From Didemnitutus sp047777955 (lineage in GTDB: Bacteria; Verrucomicrobiota; Verrucomicrobiia; Opitutales; Opitutaceae), in assembly GCF_047777955.1 (NCBI RefSeq), contig NZ_CP180537.1:4154001-4218000 (forward strand): DNA of 64,000 bases, written 5' to 3'. Below the pieces are notes generated by a model, which saw only the letters and a program-made list of their open reading frames with translations, had not been told where the DNA came from and did not search any database. The position numbers and the translations under genes are program-made. Below, in pieces: positions 1 to 10,066 of this stretch. Position 1 is the first letter of the stretch. Each line of letters starts with the position of its first letter.

Positions 1-621
1 TACTGCGCACGCGGCGGCGGCAGCTCCGAGAAGCGGGAAAAACCCGCGGCGGAAAAGAAGCTCAAGCCCGCCGAGGTGCAGGCCGAGATCGCGAAGGCAC
101 GCGACACGCTCAACCAGTCCGGCCTCACCGCCCTCGGCGAGGAAATGGCCAAGCGGCTCGCGACCGAACTCAAGAACTCCGAGGCGGCCGACAAGCAGAT
201 CGTCGCCGTGCCGTTCGCCGCCGGCCTCACCGACCCGGCGGACGTCAAATTCCTCACCGACGTCTTCACCCCGCTCTGGGGCCGCCTCTCCATCGAGCGC
301 GCCGGCGACACCGCCCTGATCTCCACCCCGCTGCCCGCGCCGTCGAACGAGGCGCTCGCCAGCCTGGGCAAGAAACTCGACGCCACCTTCGTGCTCGGCG
401 CCCGCCTCGTGCGCGCGCCGGTCCCGGCCACGCCGGCCACGACGACGGAGCCCGCCCCGCCCGCGCCGGCGGCCGCCGCCCCCGAGCTCGAGGTCGTCCT
501 CGTGCGCGGCGAAAACGGCGCGGTGGCCTGGTCGGGCCGCTTCCCGGTGACGGACAGCGATCCCGCCGCGCTCGGCGCCCAGATCGCCGACGCCGTGCTC
601 AAGGCCGCGGCGGCCAAGTGA
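1..621 (+). CDS. Hypothetical protein, 5'-truncated by window edge
   Basis: The reading frame is open from base 1 to the TGA at 619-621, so the gene starts upstream; the GTG at 76 is only the first internal start-like codon. About 206 residues are visible. A charged Lys/Glu-rich stretch is followed by a mixed alpha/beta domain, a Pro/Ala/Thr linker (bases about 415-480) and a final beta-rich part with VVLVRGENGAVAWSGRF. The layout (VAVPF early, FVLGARLVR mid, then a WSGRF strand and a C-terminal helix) faintly resembles the TolB-like N domain of periplasmic and regulatory proteins, but I do not recognise the family with confidence. It converges on the DNA glycosylase gene, 6 bases away. Confidence 0.6.
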   Translation, partial: YCARGGGSSEKREKPAAEKKLKPAEVQAEIAKARDTLNQSGLTALGEEMAKRLATELKNSEAADKQIVAVPFAAGLTDPADVKFLTDVFTPLWGRLSIERAGDTALISTPLPAPSNEALASLGKKLDATFVLGARLVRAPVPATPATTTEPAPPAPAAAAPELEVVLVRGENGAVAWSGRFPVTDSDPAALGAQIADAVLKAAAAK

Positions 622-627
622 CGCGCC

Positions 628-1541
628 TCAGCGCCCCGCCTGCCGCTCCTCCCACTCGTCGATCGTCCTCGGCCAGTCGGAATTGAGCAGGCGCGAGAGC
701 GAGCGATCCGCCAGCAGCTTTCCCCGGTCTGGCAGCGCGGACAGTAGTTCACCTCGTTCTCCGCGTAGCGGATGCGCTGCACCGTCGTCGCGCACACCGG
801 GCACGGCGCGCCGAACTTGCCGTGCACGGCCATCTCGGGCCGGAAGGCGGTGACTTTCCCGGGGAACCCGCCGGCCGCCTCCGCGCGCAGGCGCTCCGTC
901 CACTCGCGCAGCGTGCGCTGCGCCGCCGCCTGCAGCCGCGCGATCTCGTCCGCGCCCAGCTTCGACGTCAGCGTCACGGGCGACAGCCTCGCCGCGTGCA
1001 GGATCTCGTCCGAATAGGCGTTGCCGATGCCGTCGAACAGCCGCGGATCGGTCAGCGCGCGCTTCAGCGTGTGGTTCTCGCTCTGCAGGCGCGCGGCGAA
1101 TTCCGCCGCCGTCGCCGCGAACACGTCGAGCCCGCCGCGCGCGTGCGCCGCCAGCCCCGCCTCGTCGGCCACGACGTGCAGCGACGCGCGATGCTTCGTG
1201 CCGGCCTCGGTCAGCGTGAGCACGCCGCCCGGGAACACGAGGTGCGCGAGCGCGTTGCGCACCTTCGGGGACGCCGCGGCGGCGCCGGCCGCCGGCGTCC
1301 ACTGCAGGCGGCCGGCGACCATCAGGTGCAGCACGAGCCATTTCCCGTCCGCCAGCCCGAACGCGAGGCGCTTCCCCAGCCGCCGCAGCTGCGTCACCCG
1401 CTGGCCCGCCACCGCGTCGAGCGGCGGCCGCGCCGTGCGCAGGACGAAGATGTCCACCAGCCGCACCCGCTCCAGCACCTGCCCGAGCACCCGCGCCTCC
1501 AGCGCCTCCAGGTAAACGGTGATGTCGGGCAACTCGGGCAC
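628..1541 (-). CDS. Fpg/Nei-family DNA glycosylase (single-base frameshift near C-terminus)
   Basis: Bifunctional DNA glycosylase/AP lyase of base excision repair, removing oxidised bases. Translation from GTG 1541 begins VPELPDI, giving the family's catalytic Pro2 and Glu3. LGKRLAF and HLMVAGRL follow as in Fpg, and a C-terminal zinc finger reads CPVC...YCPRC at about residues 244-268. The frame breaks inside the G-run at 722-725: with one more G the expected TGGKLLADRSLSRLL tail continues to the TGA at 628-630, giving about 304 residues, a little longer than typical Fpg. It is divergent from the WD40 gene with a 72-base spacer. Fpg and Nei cannot be separated from the sequence alone. The frameshift is probably a homopolymer error, since both halves are well conserved. 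Confidence 0.85.
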
Positions 1542-1613
1542 GCCCGCCAGTGAAGACGTGGCGCGGCGCAATTTCCTCTTTGCGTCCGCCCGCCTTTCGT
1601 GAAATTTGCGGGC

Positions 1614-2648
1614 ATGAATTTCGCCAAGCACTGGGCCGCCACGCTCGACGACTACGTGATCGACCTCGCGTGGTCGCCCGACGGCTCGCTTCTCGCCGCC
1701 GCCTCCGCCGCCGGCGGCGTCACGCTCTACGCCGCCGCCTCCGGCACCGTGCGGCACGCGCTTCCCGGCCACGCCGACGGCGCGAATTGCCTCGCCTGGT
1801 CCCCGTCCGGCAACGTCCTCGCCACCGGCGGCCAGGACGGCTGCGTGCGCCTGTGGGACCCCGCCACCGGCGCGCCGATCGCCGCCGCGGAACTCGGCCG
1901 CGCGTGGGTCGAGCACCTCGCGTGGACGACTCCCGCGGCCCCCGGCGCCCCGCTCCTGTTCGCCGCCGCGGGCCGCAAGCTCTTCGCCCTGCGTGCCGAC
2001 GGCTCGGTCGCGCACGCGTTCCCCGACGCGCCGAAGGCGATCGCCGCCCTCGCCGTGCAGCCTCCGTCCTCCGTCCTCAGTTCTCCGTCCTCCGCCATCG
2101 CCGCCGCCTGCTTCGGCCACGTCGCGCTCTGGAACGCGGCGACCTTCGCCGCCGAGAAGGAGTTCGCCTACGGCAACGCCATCTACGCCCTCGCCTGGTC
2201 GCCCGACCGCCGCTGGCTCGTCGCCGGCTGCCACGACAACGCCGTGCACCTCTGGGCGCCGGCCGAGGACCTCGAGCTGCACATGAGCGGCTACGAGACG
2301 CGGCTGAAGGAACTCTCGTTCTCGCACGACGGGAAGTGGCTCGCCACCGGCGGCGGGCGCGACGCGTGCGTGTGGGACTGCAGCGGCGCCGGCCCCGAGG
2401 GCCGCGAGCCGATGATGCTGCCGCACGACGCGCGCGTCGTCGCGGTGGCGTTTCAAAACTCCCACGGCCTGCTCGCCAGCGGCTCCGCCGAAGGCGGGTT
2501 CTCGCTCTGGGCGCCGGCGCGCAAGAATCCGCTCTTCGCCGAGGTGAAGATGCCGTCCGCCGCCACGAAGTTCGCCTGGCGCGGCGACGACACCCTGCTC
2601 GCCGTCGGGACGGAAAAGGGTGCGCTCTTCGTCTTCCGGACCGACTGA
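1614..2648 (+). CDS. WD40-repeat beta-propeller protein
   Basis: About 344 residues of WD40 repeats with no catalytic domain and no signal peptide, so a cytoplasmic scaffold is likely. Recurring blades read LAWSPDGSLLA, LAWSPSGNVLATGGQDGCVRLWD, LAWSPDRRWLVAGCHDNAVHLW and LSFSHDGKWLATGGGRDACVWD, about seven in all. ATG 1614 (MNFAKHWAATL) is preferred over an in-frame GTG at 1599. Between blades, bases 2058-2096 hold a pyrimidine-rich tract of repeated CTCCGTCCTC units that adds a Pro/Ser patch and looks unlike the rest of the gene. The binding partner cannot be read from context. Confidence 0.85.
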   Translation: MNFAKHWAATLDDYVIDLAWSPDGSLLAAASAAGGVTLYAAASGTVRHALPGHADGANCLAWSPSGNVLATGGQDGCVRLWDPATGAPIAAAELGRAWVEHLAWTTPAAPGAPLLFAAAGRKLFALRADGSVAHAFPDAPKAIAALAVQPPSSVLSSPSSAIAAACFGHVALWNAATFAAEKEFAYGNAIYALAWSPDRRWLVAGCHDNAVHLWAPAEDLELHMSGYETRLKELSFSHDGKWLATGGGRDACVWDCSGAGPEGREPMMLPHDARVVAVAFQNSHGLLASGSAEGGFSLWAPARKNPLFAEVKMPSAATKFAWRGDDTLLAVGTEKGALFVFRTD

Positions 2649-2667
2649 TCGCCCGCGCCGGCTGGGA

Positions 2668-2696
2668 ACTGTGCCGGTCGGTGCCACTGTGCCGGT
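2668..2696. repeat. 11-base direct repeat upstream of eamA
   Basis: ACTGTGCCGGT occurs at 2668-2678 and again at 2686-2696, an 18-base period. It lies in the 123-base gap between the WD40 stop and the EamA start. Two same-facing sites about two helical turns apart could bind a regulator of the exporter gene. No function is demonstrated. Confidence 0.45.
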
Positions 2697-2771
2697 GCGA
2701 TTAGCCGAAAGCAGGGCGGGCGGGACGCGATCGCCCCTTGCCGCGGCGTCCGGCGCGGCCACTGTCCGCGC

Positions 2772-3670
2772 GTGCCCGCCACGCTTCCTCTCCGCCATCT
2801 GCTGCTCGCGCTGCTCGTCGTCGCGATCTGGGGCTCCAATTTCGTCGCCATCAAGCTCGCCCTCGCCGACCTGCCGCCGCTGCTGCTCTGCGCGCTGCGC
2901 TTCGTCGGCGTGTCGCTGCCGCTCGTGTTCTTCGTGCCGCGGCCGGCGGTCACGTGGCCGCAGCTGCTGACCTACGGCTTCACGATGTTCGCCGCGCAGT
3001 TCGCGCTGATGTTCCTCGGCATGAAGCTCGGCATGCCCGCCGGCCTCGCCTCGCTCGTGCTCCAGTTCCAGGTCTTCGTCTCGCTCGCGCTCTCCGTCGC
3101 TCTGCTCGGCGAGCGCGTGAGGAGGTGCAGGTCGCCGGCGCGCTGGTGGCGGCGGGCGGCTTCGCCGTCGTGGCCCTCCACACCGGCGGCGACGTCACCG
3201 TCGCGGGCCTCGTCTGCGTGCTGCTGTCCGCCACCTCGTGGGGCTTCGCCAACGTCACCTCGCGCCGCCTGGGCAAGGTCAACCCGCTCGCGCTCGTCGT
3301 CTGGGGCGGCCTCGTCGTCCCCCTGCCGATGGGCCTGGCTTCGCTGGCATTCGAGGGCCGCGCGGCGGTCTGGCACGGCCTGACCCACGCGGGCCCCGTC
3401 GCCTGGCTCAGCCTCGCCTACACCGTCTACCTGTCGACGCTCGTCGCCTACTCGATCTGGAGCTGGCTGCTGGCGCGCCACCCGGCGTCCACCGTCACGC
3501 CGTTCACGCTGCTCGTGCCGGTGTTCGGCATGGTGACCTCCGCGTTCTTCCTCGGCGAGGCGCTGCCCGGCTGGAAACTGCAGGCGGCCGCGCTCGTCAT
3601 CGCCGGCCTCGTGCTCTGCGTCTTCGGGCCGCGCTTCCCCGGGTTAATCCCCCAGCGCGCGCGCAGCTGA
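2772..3670 (+). CDS. eamA: EamA-type inner-membrane amino-acid/metabolite exporter (frameshifted)
   Basis: Ten-helix drug/metabolite transporter with two EamA repeats. The first half starts at GTG 2772 (VPATLPLRHLLLALLVVAIWG); GMPAGLASLVLQFQVF in helix 4 closely matches the E. coli O-acetylserine/cysteine exporter EamA. The frame shifts near 3112-3118, after LGERV. The second half continues as VQVAGALVAAGGFAVVAL, GFANVTSRRLG and FTLLVPVFGMVTSAFFLGEAL. The total span lacks one base relative to a 299-residue protein, the usual family length. E. coli EamA exports cysteine-pathway intermediates; the substrate here is inferred. The break is probably a sequencing error because both repeats are intact. 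Confidence 0.82.
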
Positions 3671-3752
3671 GCCGCCGCTCGTCAACGGCTCCGCCCCGTT
3701 CGTCAGTTCGCCTTGGAGGCAAACCCCGTCGGTGCGTCGGATGCGCGTCCGC

Positions 3753-4100
3753 ATGCCCACCATCGCTGACCGCTATTGCGCGAGCCGCCGCATCGCTCCG
3801 ACGTGCTTCGCCCGCCACGCGCTGTTTCGCGCGCTGCCGCTGCAAGGCCAGCTGCTTTACCCGCTGCTCTGCGCGATCCCCGGTTTCTTCGCTCCCGACC
3901 TGGAATTCATCCGCGACGTCGGGCGCGCGCACACGCTCCGGCACTTCGCCGCCGATGCGGCCGATTTCAAAATCCACCCGGACAATGCCGGCTTCGTGCG
4001 CCGCGTGCTGAAACTGCGCGTCTCCGCGCGCAAGCTGCGCCGCCACCTCGCCGCCTCCCTCGAGGCGGAGACGATTACGGCCGAGCCGGCGCAAACCTGA
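3753..4100 (+). CDS. Conserved hypothetical protein, ~115 aa
   Basis: Small basic protein starting MPTIADRYCASRRI; ATG 3753 is chosen over an upstream GTG 3732 and ATG 3741. No signal peptide is visible, and one moderately hydrophobic segment covers LLYPLLCAIPGFFAP. A conserved-looking stretch reads LEFIRDVGRAHTLRHFAADAADF, followed by an Arg-rich helix. I recall similar short proteins from Opitutaceae but know no function. It stands alone between eamA and the sensor kinase gene. Confidence 0.55.
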   Translation: MPTIADRYCASRRIAPTCFARHALFRALPLQGQLLYPLLCAIPGFFAPDLEFIRDVGRAHTLRHFAADAADFKIHPDNAGFVRRVLKLRVSARKLRRHLAASLEAETITAEPAQT

Positions 4101-4169
4101 GCCGGTCGCCGCGCTCCTGCCGCGCACGGGGAATCCACCTCAGCGCCGCGGGCTTGCAGCGGGAACGTC

Positions 4170-7100
4170 TTGCCGCAGCGTGCGGAGCGCATGCGGCGCG
4201 CCACGCTCCTGCTCAGCACCTTGCTCGCGCTCGTCGGCGCGGTCGGCGCGCCGGCGACTCCCAGCGCCACCCTCGGTCTGCCGTTCTCCGACTTTTTCGA
4301 GCCCCGCGACTACGGCGGCCACGTGCAGGTCTGGTCCGCCACCGAGGACGCCGCCGGGCTGATGTATTTCGGCAACTTCGCCAGCGTGCTCGTCTACGAC
4401 GGCGCCCGCTGGGATCACATCGCGGTGCCGGGCACCACATTCGTCCGCGGCGTCGCCATTGACGCCGCCGACACGCTGTGGATCGGCGCGGTCAACGAAC
4501 TCGGCTACGCGCGCACCGACGCCACCGGCCGGCGCATGTTCGTCTCCCTGCGCGAGCGCGTGCCGGAAAACGCCCGCAACTTCGGCGAGATCTGGCGCAC
4601 GATCGTCACCTCCCAAGGTCCGCTCTTTCTCTCGAACACCTGGCTCCTTCGCTGGGACGGCGACCGCTTCACCACCTTGCGCCTGCCGGAGGGCAGCGGC
4701 TGGAACCTCGCCGCGGCGGGCGACGACGTCTGGGTTTCCGCCCCGCTCGCCGGCTGGTTCCGGTTGCGGCAAAGTGCGAGCGCGCTGCAACTCGAGCCGT
4801 TCGCGCGCCCGGAGCGTTTCCAGCGCCAGACGATCATGACGGTGCTGCCCGAGGAAAAACCCGGGCACGTGTTGCTCGCCCTTTCGCGCCGCGGCTGGTT
4901 GCGCTGGGACGGAAAGGAACTGCAGCCGTTCACGACCGACCTCGACGCCGAACTGCGCGACCAACTCCTCTACCGCGCGGCCCGTCTGCCCGACGGACGC
5001 TTGGTGGCAGTCTACATGCAACGTGGCGTTTTCATTCTCGATGCCGAAGGCCGCATGCTCGCGCGCATCGACGACGGCGCCGGTCTGCCGAGCAAGCCGA
5101 TCTTCCCGTTCGCCAATCGCCGCGGCGATCTCTGGGTCTGTCTGCAGCGCGGCATTCTCCGGATCGACGCACGCCCGTGGCTCACGTGGTTCGGCCCCGA
5201 GCGCGGCGCGCCGCGCAGCCCGATTTCCCCGCCGACGAGTTTCCGGGACGAACTCTACTTTTCCTCCGACAACGGCTTGCTGCGTCTCGCGCCGGCGGTG
5301 GGCAGCCAGCCGGCGCGGCTGGTGCCGGTGCCGGAGTTCACGTCGTTCCTCGAAGGCATCACGGTCGCCGGCGACACGTTGATCGGCTACGGCGAATCGC
5401 TGTGGGAATGGCGCGGCCCCGGCACGAAGCCGCAGCTGCTGCCCGGCGAACCGAACAACGTCTTCGAATTCGCCGCCATGGGCACGCAACCGGGACGCTG
5501 GCTCGCCATGCGCGACGGCGGAGTTCATTCCTATCGTCGCGAAAACGAGCGCTGGATCTACGAAGGGGCGATCCCGGGCCTGGGGCACATCCGCTCGCTC
5601 GCGGAAACCGCGGGCGGCGTCTGGTGGATGGGCACGCCCCGCGACGGCGTCTTCCGGGTGCGCTTCCCCGCGCCGACGCCGACGGGGCCCGGCGTGCCCG
5701 AGATCACGGTGTTCAACACGGCCAACGGCGGGTTGCCCGCCGGCCACGGCTGGACGCGAGTGAGCGTCCGGGGCGGCGCGCCCCTCCTGCGGTGCGAAGG
5801 CGGCCTGTTCCGTCTCAGTGCCGACGGAAAAAATGGACGCCGACGACGGAATACGGCGCGCGGTTCGCCGACGGCACGACGACCACGCGCTCGAATGTCG
5901 ACGTGCCGCGCGACGGACTCTGGGTCGCGGCCCGACCGGCGGGACAGGCGGAGCTCGTGACGAACGTGTCGGTCGGCGTGGCCACGCCCAACGGTGATTG
6001 GCGCCCCGTTTCGCTCCCGCAGCTCACGCGCTTGGACGACGTCACGGGCATGGGTTACGACGCCAGCGCGGATCTGCTCTGGATCGGCGGCGAAGGCGGA
6101 CTGCTCCGCCTCGACCTCGCCCGCTGGCGGGAAGAGCCGCTGGCGGCACCGCCACGCGTGCAGTTGCGCGCCGTCGAAAACGCCGGCACGCGACTGCCGC
6201 TCGCCGCGGGCGCACAGCTGCCCGATGCGCGCCGTTCACTCGCGATCGATTTTGCCGCCCCGGCGCTCGCGGGCGACCGCGCCGCACAGTTCGAAAGCAC
6301 GTTGCGCAGCGGCGACGGTGAAACGCTCGTGACGGTTGACGCCACGCCGCGCCGCGAATTGCCCGCGCTGGCCGCAGGAAACTACACGCTTTCGGTTCGC
6401 GCCCGCGGCAGTGACGGGCGCTGGGGAGAGCCCGTCGCGTGGAGCTTCAGCGTCCTGCCGCCGTGGTGGCGCAGCGGCTGGGCCTGGGCGGGCTACGCGG
6501 GGCTCGGCCTCGCCGCGGTCTTCGGGGTGATCGCCCTCCGCACGCGCGCCCTGCACCGCCGCGCGGAGATTTTGGAAGCCACGGTCGCCACCCGCACGGA
6601 GGAGCTGCGCCGCTCGAACGACGAGCTGGTGCGCCTCCACCGCCTCGAGCTGGATGAGAAAACCGCCGCGCGACTCGCCGAGGAAAAGGCCCGGCTCGAA
6701 CTGCTCCGCTATCAGCTCAACCCGCATTTTCTCCTCAACGCCTTCACCACGTTGCGCAGTCTCGTCTTTCAGCAGCCCGCCGCCGCGGGCGACATGATCG
6801 CGCAACTCGCCGAGTTCTGCCGCTTCGCACTGACCCGCACCGACGAATCGGGCGGCACCGTGGCCGACGAGATCAAGCTCATCGAGACTTACCTCGCCAC
6901 CGAGCAGGCGCGCTGGCGCGACGATCTGCACTGCACCGTCGTGGCCGAAGCCGCTGTCGCAGACGTGCGCCTGCCGCCGTTCCTGCTGCAACCGCTGGTC
7001 GAGAACGCCGTGAAATACGGCGGCCGCACCTCCGCCGATCGCCTCGAAATCCGCGTGCACGTCCGCAGCGACGGCGCCGACGGTCTCCAGGTCGAAGTCG

Positions 7101-7306
7101 CCAACACGGGCGCGTGGGTCGAGGCCGGCGACCCGCACCGTGCCAGCTCGACCGGCATCGGCCTCGAAAATCTTCGCCAACGCCTTCGCCGCTATTACCC
7201 CGAGGCGCCACCGCCCGAGATTCGCTCGGCCGACGGCTGGGTGCGCGTCCTGCTGCATCTTCCCCATCCCGCCCGTGAACCCTTCCGCCCGCACCCTGCT
7301 GATTGA
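4170..7306 (+). CDS. LytS-type sensor histidine kinase with large periplasmic beta-propeller (frameshifted)
   Basis: Membrane sensor of about 1045 residues once one frameshift is corrected. A signal segment (about residues 9-25) leads into a long two-component-regulator propeller with WSATEDAAGLMYFGN, DTLWIGAVNELGYA and LLWIGGEGGLLRLD blades, then a Y_Y_Y-like Ig domain (GNYTLSVRARGSDGRWGE). One membrane helix (about 770-790), a short coiled coil and a His_kinase domain follow, with H-box LNPHFLLNAF (about 851) and N-box PLVENAVKYGG. The frame breaks in the A-run 5828-5833: seven A would keep DGKKW in frame. The stop overlaps the next gene's start by 32 bases, so kinase and regulator are translationally linked. 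Propeller-LytS sensors often respond to extracellular carbohydrates or surface cues; the ligand is unknown. Confidence 0.86.
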
Positions 7307-8015
7307 CGACGAGGAGCCGGCGCGCGACGACCTGCGGCGCGCGCTCCTGGCGCATCCGCACGTCGCCATCGTGGGCGAGGCCGGACGTTTTCCGGAGGCG
7401 CAGGCGGCGCTGCAGCGCGACGACTACGACCTCGTGCTGCTCGACATTCAGCTGCGCGGCGGGAACGGCTTCGACCTCGTGCCGCTCGTGCGCCCGGGCG
7501 CACGCATCATCTTCGTCACCGCGCACGACCAGTATGCCCTGCGCGCGTTCGCCGTGAACGCGCTCGATTACCTCCTCAAGCCCGTGCAGGCCGACCGGCT
7601 CGGCGAAGCGCTGCGCCGCGTCGCGGCCGTCGCCCCCGATCCGAGCACGAACGCGCTGCGCGCGGACGACGTCGTGCACGTCAAGACCGGCCCCGGCTCC
7701 GCCCGCTTCGTGCGCGTCAGCGACATCGCTGTCATCAGCTCGCAGGACAACTACTCCGAAGTCCGCCTCGCCACCGGCGAACATTTTCTCGTTCGCCAGA
7801 CGCTCGCGGCCTGGGAGGCGCGGCTGCCCGCGTCGCATTTCCTGCGCGTGCATCGCCAATATGTCGTCAATCTGCTCCGGATCGACGGTTACACGCACCT
7901 CGATGAGGAGACGACCGCACTGCGCGTCGCGTCCGCACCGGACTCCATCCGCGCCCGGCGCGCGCACTGGCCGGAGTTGCTGACGCGCCTGGCCGCACTG
8001 GGCCGCAAGCTGTAG
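7275..8015 (+). CDS. LytTR-family response regulator
   Basis: Cytoplasmic regulator of 246 residues. The receiver domain (1-120) has the acidic pair DDEE at 11-14, phospho-acceptor Asp57 in LVLLDIQLRGGNGFD, and LLKPV carrying the conserved Lys. A LytTR DNA-binding domain follows (about 145-240) with VISSQDNYSEVRL and FLRVHRQYVVNL. The start is GTG 7275, inside the 3' end of the kinase gene, which makes the pair one coupled unit: the kinase senses, this protein binds DNA. The PEP-CTERM gene 107 bases downstream is a plausible target or neighbour, but no LytTR site was identified. Confidence 0.9.
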   Translation: MNPSARTLLIDDEEPARDDLRRALLAHPHVAIVGEAGRFPEAQAALQRDDYDLVLLDIQLRGGNGFDLVPLVRPGARIIFVTAHDQYALRAFAVNALDYLLKPVQADRLGEALRRVAAVAPDPSTNALRADDVVHVKTGPGSARFVRVSDIAVISSQDNYSEVRLATGEHFLVRQTLAAWEARLPASHFLRVHRQYVVNLLRIDGYTHLDEETTALRVASAPDSIRARRAHWPELLTRLAALGRKL

Positions 8016-8122
8016 GCGCGTCCCGCCGGCCGGTTTTCGCCACAAATTTCCGGGGGATTCGCCCCCGTCGCCTCGGCGATGGCGGAGATTTCGACCAGCA
8101 CCGAGGCGATCTGCCACGCTTC

Positions 8123-9349
8123 ATGAGAACTCTCCTTCGCCTGATCGCGCCGGTCGCCGCCCTTCTGGTGGTTGCGCTTCCCGGCTTTGCCCAAGTCACA
8201 TTCAACGCCACCGCGCTGACGGTGCCGAGCGGCGACCCGGTCACCGTCACCGGCGCGACCACCGTGAGCGGACAGACCGTGTTTCTCGGCATCTACGCGC
8301 CCAACGGCGGGGCGGATCCGACCGCGCGGGTGTTCACGTCTGCGAACGGCACGCCGAGCAATCCCAACCTCGGCTCCCTCGGCGGCGATGCCGTGCTCAG
8401 CGTTTTCGGCAACTCCGCCGGCCAATTCGCCGGTCACGCGCAAACCGCCACCACCTTCCACGCCTACTTCTCGAACGGCGGCACGATGGTCGATCTGGGC
8501 ACCTTGAGCGGCAATGCCGCGCAATCGAGCTACGCCACCGGCATCAACGCCGGCGGCATCGTCGTCGGCGGCTCCGTCGCGAGTTCGGCCACCACGCACG
8601 CCTTCCGCCTCGACACCACCGTGGGCACGTCGCTCGCGACGAACGGCGTCGATCTCGGCACCCTGGGCGGCCTCGGATTTTTCAGCACCGCCAACGCCGT
8701 CAACGCCAGCGGCACCATCGTCGGCAGCTCGCACTACACGAACGCGAACACCAACAGCCACGCCTTCCGCCTCGACAGCGGCACCTTGACCGCCAACGGC
8801 GTGGACCTCGGCACGTTGGGCGGGACGACCTCCAGCGCGCACGCCATCACCAACTCCGGCGGCATCGCCGGCGTCTCGGACATCGCGGGCGACGCCCACA
8901 CGCACGTCTTCTATCTGAGCAGCGGCACGCTCAGCGCCGCCAACGACATCGGCACGCTCAACGGCGCGACCGGCAACGTGACCTTTGGCGGCATGAACAA
9001 CAGCGGCCACATCGTCGGCTCCTCCGCCTTCGACGGCACTTTCGATCCGAACGACGCCTCCACCAGCCGCGCGTATTATTTCAACGGGAGCCAAATGCTC
9101 GACCTCACCAGTCTCACGAGCGGATTGTCGAACGGCATCGTGCTGCACGACGCCCTCGCGATCAGCGACGCGGGCGACATCCTCGCGTTCGGCTACAATG
9201 CCGACTTCAGCGCCGGCGGCTATTTCGTGCTCTCGGCCAGCGCCATCCCCGAGCCGTCCACCTACGCGGCGCTCGCCGGCGCCGTTGCGCTGGGGGTGGT
9301 CTTGGTCCGTCGCCGTCGCCACGCCCTCGCGAACGCGTGCCAGCGCTGA
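8123..9349 (+). CDS. HAF-repeat extracellular protein with PEP-CTERM anchor
   Basis: Secreted protein of 408 residues. A signal peptide (MRTLLRLIAPVAALLVVALPGFAQ) is followed by four HAF-type repeats, each carrying VDLGTLGG or a close variant and then ...INAGGIVVG or NASGTIVGS. The C-terminus has the exosortase sorting signal IPEPSTYAALAG, a hydrophobic helix and a terminal RRRR cluster. PEP-CTERM proteins are processed by exosortase and attached to surface or exopolysaccharide material in Verrucomicrobiota and relatives. It follows the LytS/LytTR pair on the same strand. No exosortase gene lies in the window. Confidence 0.9.
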   Translation: MRTLLRLIAPVAALLVVALPGFAQVTFNATALTVPSGDPVTVTGATTVSGQTVFLGIYAPNGGADPTARVFTSANGTPSNPNLGSLGGDAVLSVFGNSAGQFAGHAQTATTFHAYFSNGGTMVDLGTLSGNAAQSSYATGINAGGIVVGGSVASSATTHAFRLDTTVGTSLATNGVDLGTLGGLGFFSTANAVNASGTIVGSSHYTNANTNSHAFRLDSGTLTANGVDLGTLGGTTSSAHAITNSGGIAGVSDIAGDAHTHVFYLSSGTLSAANDIGTLNGATGNVTFGGMNNSGHIVGSSAFDGTFDPNDASTSRAYYFNGSQMLDLTSLTSGLSNGIVLHDALAISDAGDILAFGYNADFSAGGYFVLSASAIPEPSTYAALAGAVALGVVLVRRRRHALANACQR

Positions 9350-9381
9350 CGACCGTCGCACCGGCGGCTGCCGGTCGTTGA

Positions 9382-9962
9382 TTAAGCAAACACGGCCCGA
9401 CGTTCCGTCGCCGTCAGCTCGCGCCATTTTCCCGGCGCGAGCGCCAGGGATGCGAGCGTCAGCTCGCCCATCCGCGCGCGCACGAGGCGCAGCGTCGGAT
9501 GCCCGACCGCCGCGGTCATGCGCCGCACCTGGCGGTTTTTCCTTCGCTCAACTCGAGCGCCAGCCAGCAATCCGGCACGCTCTTCCGCACGCGGATCGGC
9601 GGCTCGCGCGGCGGCAGGTCGGGCGCCGGCTCCAGCCGTCGCACCGCGCACGGCTGCGTGCGGTAGCCACCGATCGTCACGCCGCGCGCCAGCTGCGCCA
9701 GCGCCGCGTCGGTGGGAATCCGCTCCACTTGCACCCAATACTCGCGCCGATGTCCGTGCTCCGGGTCGAGCAGGCGCGAGTTCAGCCCCGCCTCGTCACT
9801 GAAGAGCAGGAGTCCCTCGCTATCCGCATCGAGCCGGCCGAGCGCATAGACGTCCTTCGGCAGACCAAATTCCGCCAGCGTCCGCCACCGCGAGCCGGGC
9901 TCGGGCGTGAATTGCGAAAGGACGCCGTAGGGTTTGTGCAGGGCGAGGAGCACGCCGGGCAT
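9382..9962 (-). CDS. rluE: RsuA/RluE-family 23S rRNA pseudouridine synthase (frameshifted)
   Basis: Converts a specific rRNA uridine to pseudouridine. From ATG 9962 the protein begins MPGVLLALHKPYGVLSQFTP, diagnostic of the RluE branch, with the catalytic Asp in GRLDADSEGLLLFSDE. The frame breaks in the T-run 9536-9540 (A-run in the gene): one more A restores SEGKNRQVRRMTAAVGHPTLRLVR, the conserved C-terminal block. The corrected length is about 193 residues, close to RluE and lacking an N-terminal S4 domain. It converges on the PEP-CTERM gene and diverges from chrA with about 105 bases between. Probable sequencing error. Confidence 0.85.
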
Positions 9963-10066
9963 TCCGACGAATTGTCCCGAAAAGTCACAAAAATTGTGCT
10001 CGAAGCGCGGCCCGGAACGCGCGGCTATAGCCGTTCTTCCCGGCAAGACGCAGCGTCCGGCCTCTC

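Noticed and set aside
628..1541. Reading the frameshifted genes as pseudogenes or programmed frameshifts
   Set aside because: All 19 shifts have the same direction, fall mainly in homopolymers, include essential genes, and lack slippery heptamers with downstream pseudoknots.
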